Shown: positions 27,824 through 35,167 of the stretch, piece by piece
Position numbering within the stretch: position 1 is the first letter of the stretch
Layout of the letters: the number at the start of each line of letters is the position of its first letter
NCBI RefSeq assembly: GCF_011758805.1
Contig: NZ_JAANOW010000003.1
Location: 1 to 64,000 of the forward strand
Source of the DNA: Mycolicibacterium fluoranthenivorans
GTDB taxonomy: Bacteria; Actinomycetota; Actinomycetes; Mycobacteriales; Mycobacteriaceae
Direction: 5' to 3'
DNA length: 64,000 nucleotides
Program-made: the position numbers and the translations under genes
The notes under the pieces: model-generated
Databases searched by the model: none
The model's input: the letters and a program-made list of their open reading frames with translations, nothing else
What the model was told of the DNA's origin: nothing

Positions 27824-27921
27824 GTAGCCGCGCTTCTCTCTGCGCCGCGCTCGGGGCCAGGCCACCAGGCCGGAATGTGCCCCTTCAGCCCCAACCCCAG
27901 CCCAGCAACAGGAGCACAGAT

Positions 27922-28419
27922 ATGTCCACTACCACCAGCATCGTCACGAGTCAGGGCCTCGACCAGGTCGATATCCGCGGTCCCCGCTTCGTCGCCTGGG
28001 TCACCACCGGCGTGCTCATCGGCACGCTGCTGGTGTCTGCGATCAGCGTGCCCGCCGCGACGATCATCCTCGCCCTGCAGGCCGTGGTCTTCGCCATCGG
28101 CGCGGTACGGGGCCCCCGTCAGCACCCTTACGGCCGGGTGTTCGCCGCGCTCATCGCACCGCAGCTGGGCCCGGTCACCGAGAAGGAACCGGTGCCGCCG
28201 CTGAAGTTCGCCCAGTTGGTCGGCTTCATCTTCGCCGTCGTCGGCACCGTCGGCTTCGCTTTCCAGGCGGCGCTCGGCGGGCCGCTGCTCGGCCTCATCG
28301 CCACCGCGCTCGCCCTGTTCGCGGCGTTCCTGAACGCGGCCTTCGGCATCTGCCTGGGCTGCCAGATCTACCCGTTCGTCGCTCGCCTGCGACGTGCAAC
28401 TCCCGCCACAAGCCGATAA
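27922..28419 (+). CDS. DUF4395 membrane protein
   Basis: A 165-residue protein with four likely membrane helices (about 25-45, 48-65, 95-115, 120-145) and a cysteine pair in GICLGCQIYPF near the C-terminus. The family is found with rhodanese-type sulfurtransferases, and a role in thiol or sulfur-compound handling at the membrane is plausible but unproved. ATG 27922 is preceded by AGGAG. It is the first structural gene after the polycysteine uORF. Confidence 0.85.
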   Translation: MSTTTSIVTSQGLDQVDIRGPRFVAWVTTGVLIGTLLVSAISVPAATIILALQAVVFAIGAVRGPRQHPYGRVFAALIAPQLGPVTEKEPVPPLKFAQLVGFIFAVVGTVGFAFQAALGGPLLGLIATALALFAAFLNAAFGICLGCQIYPFVARLRRATPATSR

Positions 28420-28436
28420 CCGAAAGGAATCACTCC

Positions 28437-29270
28437 ATGGCACGCTCCGACGTCCTGGTCTCCACCGACTGGGCCGAGAGCAATCTCGACGCGCCGAACA
28501 CCGTCTTCGTCGAGGTCGACGAAGACACGTCGGCCTACGAAGGCGGTCACATCGCCGGCGCCGTCCGGCTGGACTGGAAGACCGAGCTGCAGGACCAGGT
28601 CAAGCGCGACTTCGTCGACCAGCAACAGTTCTCGAAGCTGTTGTCCGACAAGGGAATCAGCAACGACGACACCGTGATCCTGTACGGCGGCAACAACAAC
28701 TGGTTCGCCGCGTACGCCTACTGGTACTTCAAGCTGTACGGCCACAACGACGTCAAGCTGCTCGACGGTGGGCGCAAGAAGTGGGAGCTCGACGGGCGCC
28801 CCCTGGTGACCGAGGTACCCACCCGTCCCGCCACTTCGTACACCGCCGCGGCGCCGAACAACGACATCCGCGCGTTCCGCGACGAGGTCATCGCGGCGAT
28901 CGGCGAGAAGAACCTCGTCGATGTGCGCTCCCCCGACGAGTTCTCCGGCAAGATCCTCGCGCCCGCGCATCTGCCGCAGGAACAGAGCCAGCGCCCCGGC
29001 CACATCCCCGGCGCCATCAACGTGCCCTGGAGCAAGGCGGCCAACGAGGACGGCACCTTCAAGTCCGATGAGGACCTGGCCAAGCTCTACGCGGCGGCCG
29101 GCCTGGACGGCGAGAAGGAGACCATCGCCTACTGCCGCATCGGCGAGCGTTCCTCGCACACCTGGTTCGTGCTGCAGGAGCTGCTGGGTCACCAGAACGT
29201 CAAGAACTACGACGGCAGTTGGACGGAATACGGCTCCCTGGTGGGCGCCCCGATCGAGTTGGGAAGTTGA
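28437..29270 (+). CDS. cysA2: Thiosulfate sulfurtransferase (rhodanese), CysA2-type
   Basis: A 277-residue tandem rhodanese. The N-terminal domain is inactive-type (no catalytic cysteine). The C-terminal domain has the active C233 in CRIGERS and the marker GHIPGAINVPW. It transfers sulfane sulfur from thiosulfate to acceptors, feeding sulfur metabolism. GAAAGGA precedes the ATG. It is the middle gene of the operon controlled by the polycysteine uORF. The cysA2 name follows mycobacterial usage; it is not the sulfate transporter CysA. Confidence 0.93.
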   Translation: MARSDVLVSTDWAESNLDAPNTVFVEVDEDTSAYEGGHIAGAVRLDWKTELQDQVKRDFVDQQQFSKLLSDKGISNDDTVILYGGNNNWFAAYAYWYFKLYGHNDVKLLDGGRKKWELDGRPLVTEVPTRPATSYTAAAPNNDIRAFRDEVIAAIGEKNLVDVRSPDEFSGKILAPAHLPQEQSQRPGHIPGAINVPWSKAANEDGTFKSDEDLAKLYAAAGLDGEKETIAYCRIGERSSHTWFVLQELLGHQNVKNYDGSWTEYGSLVGAPIELGS

Positions 29271-29271
29271 T

Positions 29272-29574
29272 ATGTGCTCTGCACCGAAACAAGGTGTGAC
29301 GCTGCCGGCAGGCGTCGACCTGGAGAAGGAAACCGTCATCACGGGTCGTGTGGTGGACGGATCGGGCCAGACCGTCGGCGGCGCGTTCGTGCGGCTGCTG
29401 GACAGCTCGGACGAGTTCACCGCTGAGGTGGTGGCGTCGGCGACCGGCGATTTCCGCTTCTTCGCCGCACCGGGCACGTGGACCGTGCGCGCGCTGTCGC
29501 CCGCGGGCAACGGCGACGCCAGTGTGACGCCGTCCGGCGCCGGAATCCACGAAGTCGACATCAAGGTCGCCTGA
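29272..29574 (+). CDS. sseC: SseC family protein (DUF1416)
   Basis: A 100-residue small beta-rich protein (TGRVVDGSGQTVGGAFVRLLDSSDEFTAE, carboxypeptidase-regulatory-like fold) that always accompanies the CysA2-type sulfurtransferase in mycobacteria. It has a single cysteine near the N-terminus (MCSAPKQG). It starts 1 bp after the cysA2 stop. Its last codons and stop fall inside the first unit of a 57-bp tandem repeat. Confidence 0.88.
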   Translation: MCSAPKQGVTLPAGVDLEKETVITGRVVDGSGQTVGGAFVRLLDSSDEFTAEVVASATGDFRFFAAPGTWTVRALSPAGNGDASVTPSGAGIHEVDIKVA

Positions 29575-29699
29575 CGCCGATCGAGGCGAGGTACGAGCCG
29601 ATGAGAAGTCAGGCCGTACAAATTCGCCTGACGCCGATCGAGGCGAGGTATGAGCCGATGAGAAGTCGGGCCGTACAAATTCGCCTGACGCCGATCGAG
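29567..29699. repeat. 57-bp tandem repeat, two full units and a partial third
   Basis: Units at 29567-29623 and 29624-29680 differ at two positions (ACGAG/ATGAG and TCAGG/TCGGG), and a third partial unit begins at 29681. Each starts TCGCCTGACGCCGATCG and can fold (TCGCCT with AGGCGA). The first unit contains the sseC stop codon. The 57-bp length is 19 codons, so a second frame stays open through all units. It resembles the MIRU class of mycobacterial intergenic repeats in layout, not provably in sequence. Confidence 0.85.
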
Positions 29700-29702
29700 T
29701 CG

Positions 29703-29737
29703 CCGCTGCGCTCGGACCTCCGGTTCGAGCGCAGCGG
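29703..29737. terminator. Hairpin terminator of the sulfur operon
   Basis: A perfect 12-bp stem, CCGCTGCGCTCG (29703-29714) and CGAGCGCAGCGG (29726-29737) with an 11-nt loop, follows the tandem repeat and precedes the next promoter. It has no T run. Confidence 0.55.
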
Positions 29738-29760
29738 CTTCCGGCAGTTAGACTCCTGAC

Positions 29761-29859
29761 GTGGTTCTCTTCTTCGAATTCATGCTCGTGGCGGCCGTGG
29801 TCGTCATCACCTGGTTTGCGCTCTACGCGCTGTACCGCCTGATCACCGACGAGGCGTGA
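29761..29859 (+). CDS. Small single-pass membrane protein (32 aa)
   Basis: The GTG at 29761 follows TAGACT (29749-29754) by 6 nt, a leaderless arrangement. The product has one hydrophobic helix ([21 protein letters not shown]) and a short tail YRLITDEA. The stop overlaps the GTG of the next gene (GTGA), so it appears co-translated with the nitrobindin-like gene. The codon pattern is GC-rich at third positions. Function unknown. Confidence 0.65.
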   Translation: MVLFFEFMLVAAVVVITWFALYALYRLITDEA

Positions 29860-30509
29860 GCAACGACGACGCCGTCGAGCCGGGGTCGGGCGACCGTGCC
29901 GTAGCCGCAGCTGCGGAGCGGGCCAGGATCACCGCGGCCCGCAACATCCCGACGTTCGACGATCTGCCCCTTCCGGCGGATACCGCGAACCTCCGGGAAG
30001 GCGCCGACCTCAACCCCGCGCTGTTGGCGCTCCTGCCGCTCGTCGGCGTGTGGCGCGGCGAGGGCGAGGGCCGCGACACCCACGGTGACTACCGTTTCGG
30101 CCAGCAGATCATCGTCTCCCACGACGGCGGTGACTACCTGAACTGGGACAGCCGCTCCTGGCGGCTCGGCACGGACGGCGAGTTCGAGTCGACCGGGTTC
30201 CGCGAGTCGGGATTCTGGCGTTTCGTGGACGATCCCGCCGATCCGTCCGAGACGCAGGCCATCGAGCTGCTGCTGGCCCATTCCGCCGGCTACGTCGAAC
30301 TGTTCTACGGACGCCCGCGCAACCAGTCCTCCTGGGAACTGGCCACCGACGCCCTGGCCCGCAGCAAGTCCGGCATGCTCGTCGGCGGGGCCAAGCGGCT
30401 GTACGGCATCGTCGACGACGGCGATCTGGCCTATGTCGAGGAACGGGTCGACGCCGACGGCGGGCTGGTACCGCACCTGTCGGCGCGCCTGAGCCGCTTC
30501 GTCGGATAG
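29856..30509 (+). CDS. Nitrobindin-like haem protein (peroxynitrite isomerase family)
   Basis: A 217-residue protein with a nitrobindin beta-barrel (about 50-215). The GxWxGxG motif is GVWRGEGEG near residues 63-71, then [12 protein letters not shown] and a C-terminal [11 protein letters not shown] carrying the histidine where haem is bound in relatives. Family members bind haem and convert peroxynitrite to nitrate. It matches the protein known in M. tuberculosis as Rv0813c. The N-terminal 40 residues are Ala/Glu-rich and probably disordered. It is coupled to the small membrane ORF. Confidence 0.87.
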   Translation: MSNDDAVEPGSGDRAVAAAAERARITAARNIPTFDDLPLPADTANLREGADLNPALLALLPLVGVWRGEGEGRDTHGDYRFGQQIIVSHDGGDYLNWDSRSWRLGTDGEFESTGFRESGFWRFVDDPADPSETQAIELLLAHSAGYVELFYGRPRNQSSWELATDALARSKSGMLVGGAKRLYGIVDDGDLAYVEERVDADGGLVPHLSARLSRFVG

Positions 30510-30605
30510 CCGCGCTGCGCGCATAACCTACGCCCAGGCTGGCTACATCGCTCGCCTAGCAACGGCCCATACCGTCGTCTCCGTCAATTCGAGAACGGAG
30601 AATTC

Positions 30606-31019
30606 ATGGCTCTGACAGCACTACGCACCGCGGCGCTGGGCCTCACCGGTGCGGCCTTGATCGCCGGCGTGGTCGGTTGTTCGTCAGGTGGAACGTCAAC
30701 GGAATCAACGACTTCGGCGACGGCATCCACCTCCTCGAGCGCGACGTCGGAATCGACGTCGGCGGCGGCCGCACCCGACGGTCACGACGCTTTCACCGCC
30801 TGTATGACAGAGCACGGTGTACCCGCTCCTCCGGAGGGCGGTCCGCCCGCCGGAATGACCCCGCCGCCCGGGATGACACCGCCGAGCGGTCCGCCGCCCT
30901 CGGGCGCACCCGAGCCCGGCGCGGGTAAGACGCCGCCGGCACCCCCGGGTGTCGACCAGGGCACGTGGGATAAGGCCAACGAGGCGTGCGCGTCGCTCGC
31001 CCCTGCACCCCCGAAGTAG
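30606..31019 (+). CDS. Proline-rich lipoprotein, unknown function
   Basis: A 137-residue exported lipoprotein: signal helix then lipobox GVVGC (C25). A Ser/Thr/Ala linker follows, then a short conserved-looking pair AFTACMTEHGVPAPPEG, a Pro/Gly/Met-rich repeat (PPAGMTPPPGMTPPSG), and a terminal CASLAP motif. The two cysteines outside the lipobox probably bond. Similar small lipoproteins occur in actinobacteria. It has its own promoter region and GAGAACGGAG ribosome site. Confidence 0.8.
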   Translation: MALTALRTAALGLTGAALIAGVVGCSSGGTSTESTTSATASTSSSATSESTSAAAAPDGHDAFTACMTEHGVPAPPEGGPPAGMTPPPGMTPPSGPPPSGAPEPGAGKTPPAPPGVDQGTWDKANEACASLAPAPPK

Positions 31020-31033
31020 TCCAGACATGGGGC

Positions 31034-31156
31034 GGCCCCCGAGCCGTAGTTCTTGGTGGGACAAAACCAAGGGCTCGGGGGCCGGGTGGCTGCTTGGAAT
31101 TCGCCAGCGCTCGCAGGTGGATTCCTCGCGCCTGCAGCTGCTAGCGAGCAGCCACC
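31034..31156. repeat. Two adjacent inverted repeats after the lipoprotein gene
   Basis: First stem: 12-bp perfect arms GGCCCCCGAGCC (31034-31045) and GGCTCGGGGGCC (31072-31083), extended inside by CTTGGT/ACCAAG. Second: GGTGGCTGCT (31085-31094) and AGCAGCCACC (31147-31156) closing a 52-nt interior with further short pairings (GGAAT/ATTCC). The first can act as terminator for the plus-strand gene and the second for the convergent gene. I see no coding frame in 31020-31252. Confidence 0.65.
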
Positions 31157-31252
31157 TCACTTGTCCGTATGCCAATCAATGTGTCGGACCACCTCCTTCC
31201 CTGTGTACCGACGAAAGTACTCGCGCCCCGCGGACCCGACAACCGAATTTCG

Positions 31253-32044
31253 TCAGGATTCGCGGCCGACCGCGGTGTCCACCCACTCGGCCAGCTGCGC
31301 CGCGAGCGGCGCCGGCGGCAGGGCGACACCGTCGAGGGTGTGCACACGCGCGGCCAACGTCACCGCCGAGAGCAGCCAAACACCTTGCGCTGCAAAAAGA
31401 TCGGCGACGGTCAGCGGACGGTACACGACCCGCGGCGCGGTCCGGAACAACGCGCGCACGGTGGTGCCGGGCAGGATCGCCGGCGTGGCCGGCGGGCTGA
31501 CCAGGGTTTCGCCCTCAGCGATCACCACCGACGAACGCGGGCCCTCCAGCACCAGCCCGCCGGCGCCGACATAGATCGCGTCGCCGGCGCCGCGACGGGC
31601 AGCCTCCCGTAGCGCCGCGGCGTTACCGGCGTAGGACAACGACTTCGCTGCGTGCAGGGGATCGTTCGGTCCACGGTCCAGCGTCACCGCAGCCACCCCG
31701 TCGCGGCGGGCCGCGGCCACCCGGTCCGGCACCGGTGATATCGCCGCGAAGGCCGCGCCACGGCCATACACCAACCGCAGCACCGCGTCCCCGGCCCACC
31801 GCGAGACCGCCGTCGACGCCGCCGCGCGAAACAGCGCGAGGTCGACGGCCGGCAGCGCCGCGATACGTGCGGAGTCGGCCAACCGGCTCAGATGCGCTTC
31901 CAGCAGACAGGCCCGTCCCCCGTGCACCAGGGTGGTCTCGAAGACCCCGTCGCCGTGGGTCAGCACCGGGTCGGTGACCCGCACCAACGGCTCGTCGAGA
32001 CCGCGCACGTCACCGTCGAGCGTCACGACGAGACCGGCGGGCAT
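31253..32044 (-). CDS. Class IV PLP aminotransferase/aminodeoxychorismate lyase-like
   Basis: About 263 residues, fold-type IV PLP enzyme: HGDGVFETTLVHGG at the N-terminal substrate loop, the PLP lysine in AAKSLSYAGNAAA (about residue 137), then the GGLVLEGPRSSVVI and PATPAILPGTTVRAL loops of this family. It may supply p-aminobenzoate as PabC or act on D-amino acids. ATG 32044 starts the conserved region; the longer frame to 32221 overlaps the divergent gene. The neighbour is the folate-binding YgfZ-like gene, which supports a folate link. Confidence 0.83.
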   Translation of the reverse strand: MPAGLVVTLDGDVRGLDEPLVRVTDPVLTHGDGVFETTLVHGGRACLLEAHLSRLADSARIAALPAVDLALFRAAASTAVSRWAGDAVLRLVYGRGAAFAAISPVPDRVAAARRDGVAAVTLDRGPNDPLHAAKSLSYAGNAAALREAARRGAGDAIYVGAGGLVLEGPRSSVVIAEGETLVSPPATPAILPGTTVRALFRTAPRVVYRPLTVADLFAAQGVWLLSAVTLAARVHTLDGVALPPAPLAAQLAEWVDTAVGRES

Positions 32045-32085
32045 GACGCCAGAGCCTAGTGACCGCTGCGCCGTAGGCTTGGGAC

Positions 32086-33165
32086 ATGTCTGCAGTTCCC
32101 GCCCCTGAACACGGTCCCGACGCCGGCGCCGTCTGGCACTACGGCGATCCCTTCGGCGAGCAGCGCGCCGCCGCCGACGGTGCCGTGGTGGTCGACCGCT
32201 CGCACCGGGCGGTGCTCGCACTCACCGGCGGCGAACGGCGCTCCTGGCTGCACACCATCTCCAGCCAGCACGTCAGCGACCTGACCGACGGCACCGTCGT
32301 GCAGAACCTCAGCCTGGACGGGCAGGGCCGTGTGGAAGATCACTGGCTGCAGACCCAACTCGACGGTGTCACCATTTTGGACACCGAGCCGTGGCGCGGC
32401 GAACCGCTGCTCGCTTATCTGCGCAAGATGGTGTTCTGGGCCGACGTGGTGGTCGAACCCGTTGATCTGGCGGTCCTCTCCCTGCTCGGACCGGCACTGG
32501 CCACGCCCGAGGTCCTGGCCGCGCTCGGCGTCGACGCCCTGCCCGACGCCTGGACGGCGGTCGGGCTGCCCGGTGGCGGCTTCCTGCGCGGCGTCTACCC
32601 GGGCGAATACGACCTGGTGGTGCCGCGTGACACGGTCGGCGACCGGCAGCGCACCCTCGCGGCGGCCGGGGTCCGGCCAGCCGGAATCTGGGCCTATGAG
32701 GCCCACCGGGTGGCCGCCCTGCGCCCACGGTTGGGGCTGGACACCGATGAGCGGACCATCCCGCACGAGGTCGGTTGGATCGGCGGTCCCGGTGAGGGCG
32801 CCGTGCATCTGGACAAGGGCTGCTACCGCGGCCAGGAGACCGTCGCCCGAGTCCACAACCTGGGCAAACCGCCGCGCGCTCTGGTGCTGGTGCAGCTGGA
32901 CGGCTCCGAAGACCGGCCCTCGACCGGGGACCCGCTGACCGCCGGCGGCCGGCCGGTCGGGCGGCTGGGCACCGTGGTGGATCACGTCGACGACGGTCCC
33001 ATCGCATTGGCGCTGGTCAAGCGGGGCATCCCGGCCGATACGCAGCTGAGCACCGGCGGGGAGGTGGCCGTGGCCGCGGTGATCGATCCGGATTCGGTGG
33101 CCGCCGATGACCACGTCGGCGCGGGCCGAATCGCGCTGCAGCGGCTGCGCGGCGGTGACCGTTGA
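32086..33165 (+). CDS. Folate-dependent YgfZ/GcvT-like protein
   Basis: A 359-residue GcvT-fold protein with the family signature KGCYRGQE (about residues 243-250). YgfZ proteins use tetrahydrofolate to help maintain iron-sulfur enzymes. The N-terminal part has LHTISSQHVSDLTDGTVVQNLSLDGQG typical of the family. It is divergent from the PabC-like gene by 41 bp. Confidence 0.9.
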   Translation: MSAVPAPEHGPDAGAVWHYGDPFGEQRAAADGAVVVDRSHRAVLALTGGERRSWLHTISSQHVSDLTDGTVVQNLSLDGQGRVEDHWLQTQLDGVTILDTEPWRGEPLLAYLRKMVFWADVVVEPVDLAVLSLLGPALATPEVLAALGVDALPDAWTAVGLPGGGFLRGVYPGEYDLVVPRDTVGDRQRTLAAAGVRPAGIWAYEAHRVAALRPRLGLDTDERTIPHEVGWIGGPGEGAVHLDKGCYRGQETVARVHNLGKPPRALVLVQLDGSEDRPSTGDPLTAGGRPVGRLGTVVDHVDDGPIALALVKRGIPADTQLSTGGEVAVAAVIDPDSVAADDHVGAGRIALQRLRGGDR

Positions 33166-33316
33166 ACTGCTCGGGCCGCGCCGACGACCTGTGACAGGCA
33201 GGGCCTACCAGCGCGGCGCCGCGCGGCACGGTAAAGTGGCCGCAGGACAATAACGACACACAGATCGGAGCCGCCTGCACGTTGGGCCGCTCCGTTATTG
33301 CGCGAGGGGGTCCCCC

Positions 33317-33499
33317 ATGGGCCGCGGCCGGGCGAAGGCGAAGCAGACGAAGGTCGCACGCGACCTCAAGTACAGCTCGCCACAAACCGACTTCGACAGG
33401 TTGCAGCGTGAGCTGTCACATGCCGAGTCTGAGAACGACTTCGGGGGCAGTGACGGCTTCGCCGATCAACACGCCGACGAAGACGACTGGCGGCGCTGA
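33317..33499 (+). CDS. DUF3073 small protein
   Basis: A 60-residue conserved actinobacterial protein: basic N-terminus MGRGRAKAKQTKVARDLKYS and acidic C-terminus (DEDDWRR). The YSSPQTDFDRLQREL middle is the family core. Function unknown. It ends just before a strong hairpin and convergent purM. Confidence 0.9.
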   Translation: MGRGRAKAKQTKVARDLKYSSPQTDFDRLQRELSHAESENDFGGSDGFADQHADEDDWRR

Positions 33500-33518
33500 C
33501 TCACGCAGAGGTGTAGCC

Positions 33519-33548
33519 CCGCGGTTCTGACTTCCGTCAGAACCGCGG
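33519..33548. terminator. Bidirectional terminator between DUF3073 and purM
   Basis: Perfect 13-bp arms CCGCGGTTCTGAC (33519-33531) and GTCAGAACCGCGG (33536-33548) with a TTCC loop. The right arm covers the last codons of purM, so it serves both convergent genes. Confidence 0.75.
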
Positions 33549-34613
33549 ATGCTGACCGACGAGGTGTGCGCGGGCCTCACCCTTGCCGCTCTTGGCAACG
33601 GTGCCCAGCGTCCAGCAGTTCAGATGACGTGCGGTGAGAATCGCCAGTGCGCGGTCGGTGTCCTCCGGCGCGACGATGGCGACCATGCCGACGCCCATGT
33701 TGAACGTCTTCTCCATTTCGGCACGCTCCACGCGACCGCGCTGGGCGATCATGCCGAAGACCGGCGCGGGCGTCCAGGTGCCACGGTCCAGCTCGGCGAC
33801 CAGTCCGTTCGGGATGACCCGTTCGAGGTTGCCCGCCAGCCCGCCACCGGTGACGTGGCAGAAGGTCCGGACCTGGGTCTCCGATGCCAGGGCCAGGCAG
33901 TCCTTGGCGTAGATGTAGGTGGGTTCGAGCAGTTCCTCGCCGAGTGTGCGACCGAACTCCTCGACATGGCCGGCCAGATCCATCCGGTCGATCTCCAGCA
34001 GCACCTTGCGGGCCAACGAGTAGCCGTTGGAGTGCAGGCCGGTGGACGCCATGGCGATGATCACATCGCCGGGCCTGACCAGTTCCGGCCCTAGCAGGTC
34101 GTCGGCTTCCACGACGCCGACACCGGTCGCCGAGATGTCGTAGTGGTCGGGCTCCATCAGTCCGGGGTGCTCGGCGGTCTCCCCGCCCAGCAGCGCGCAG
34201 CCGGCCAGGACACAACCGTCGGCGATACCGGACACGATGGCGCTGACCCGCTCGGGGACCGTGCGTCCGACGGCGATGTAGTCCTGCAGGAACAGCGGCT
34301 CGGCCCCGCAGACGACGAGGTCGTCGACGACCATCGCCACCAGGTCCAGCCCGACCGTGTCGTGCTTGTCCATCGCTTGCGCGATGGCCAGCTTGGTGCC
34401 GACGCCGTCTGTCGACGAGGCCAGCAGCGGTTCTCGATACCCGCCGCGCAGCGCGAACAGTCCGGCAAACCCACCCAGACCGCCTCGGACCTCCGGGCGG
34501 GTGGCTTTCTTGGCCAACGGTTTGAACAGCTCGACGGCGCGATCCCCCGCCTCGATGTCCACCCCGGCCGTTGCATAAGAGATGCCGTGTTGTTCGGCGC
34601 GACCCTGACTCAT
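33537..34613 (-). CDS. purM: Phosphoribosylformylglycinamidine cyclo-ligase (AIR synthase)
   Basis: About 358 residues. The ATP-dependent ring closure of FGAM to AIR is step 5 of purine synthesis. Recognisable are the glycine-rich STDGVGTKL, VMMVDDLVVCGAEPLFLQDY-like region, GGETAEHPG and HVTGGGLAGNLERV. ATG 34613 fits the conserved MSQG start; the longer frame would run into the cupin promoter. It is alone in its transcription unit, convergent with DUF3073, and followed on the same strand by no other pur gene. Confidence 0.96.
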   Translation of the reverse strand: MSQGRAEQHGISYATAGVDIEAGDRAVELFKPLAKKATRPEVRGGLGGFAGLFALRGGYREPLLASSTDGVGTKLAIAQAMDKHDTVGLDLVAMVVDDLVVCGAEPLFLQDYIAVGRTVPERVSAIVSGIADGCVLAGCALLGGETAEHPGLMEPDHYDISATGVGVVEADDLLGPELVRPGDVIIAMASTGLHSNGYSLARKVLLEIDRMDLAGHVEEFGRTLGEELLEPTYIYAKDCLALASETQVRTFCHVTGGGLAGNLERVIPNGLVAELDRGTWTPAPVFGMIAQRGRVERAEMEKTFNMGVGMVAIVAPEDTDRALAILTARHLNCWTLGTVAKSGKGEARAHLVGQHPRF

Positions 34614-34702
34614 CAGGCTAAAGGCTACCGCTCCCGGTCCGGCCCCGACACCGCTGGTAAGGCCCGGGCCCTCTGCCGGGCCCGCACACAACGAGGTGAC
34701 GT

Positions 34703-35146
34703 ATGACACTCTGGGCGCTCATGAACCGATTTCGCTGGTCGGCGCTGGCCGCCGGGGCTGTCGTGGCGTGCGCCGCGGGCCTGCCCGCAACGGCGTCCGC
34801 CACCGCCGGAGTCGGCGTGGAGGCGCAGGTCCTGGCGCAGGCCACCCGGGACGGACACGACTACATCACCAAAGAGATCACCATCGCCCCAGGCGGCGGT
34901 ACCGGCTGGCACTGGCATCAGGGCCGGGTGTTCGGCCTGATCGAGTCGGGGACGCTCACCCACTTCGGGGCGGACTGCTCGGTGGACGGGGTGTACCCGA
35001 CCGGAGCGCCGATCACCGAGGAGAGCGGCCCGGTGCACAACGGCCGCAACCTGGGTCCGGACCCGCTGGTGATGTGGGTGGTCTATATCGATCCGGCCGG
35101 AGCCCCGCCCGCCACCGATGCGCCGGATCCCGGGTGCGGTTTCTAG
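34703..35146 (+). CDS. Secreted cupin-domain protein
   Basis: A 147-residue protein with a signal peptide (RFRWSALAAGAVVACAAGLPATASA) and a small cupin: WHWHQGRVFGLIESGTLTHF carries the metal-binding histidines of cupin motif 1. Two cysteines (DCS and PGCGF) may pair. GAGG sits 6 nt before ATG 34703. Whether it binds a metal or a small ligand is unknown. It is convergent to purF. Confidence 0.83.
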   Translation: MTLWALMNRFRWSALAAGAVVACAAGLPATASATAGVGVEAQVLAQATRDGHDYITKEITIAPGGGTGWHWHQGRVFGLIESGTLTHFGADCSVDGVYPTGAPITEESGPVHNGRNLGPDPLVMWVVYIDPAGAPPATDAPDPGCGF

Positions 35147-35167
35147 TGTTGGACGACGGCGGAGCCG

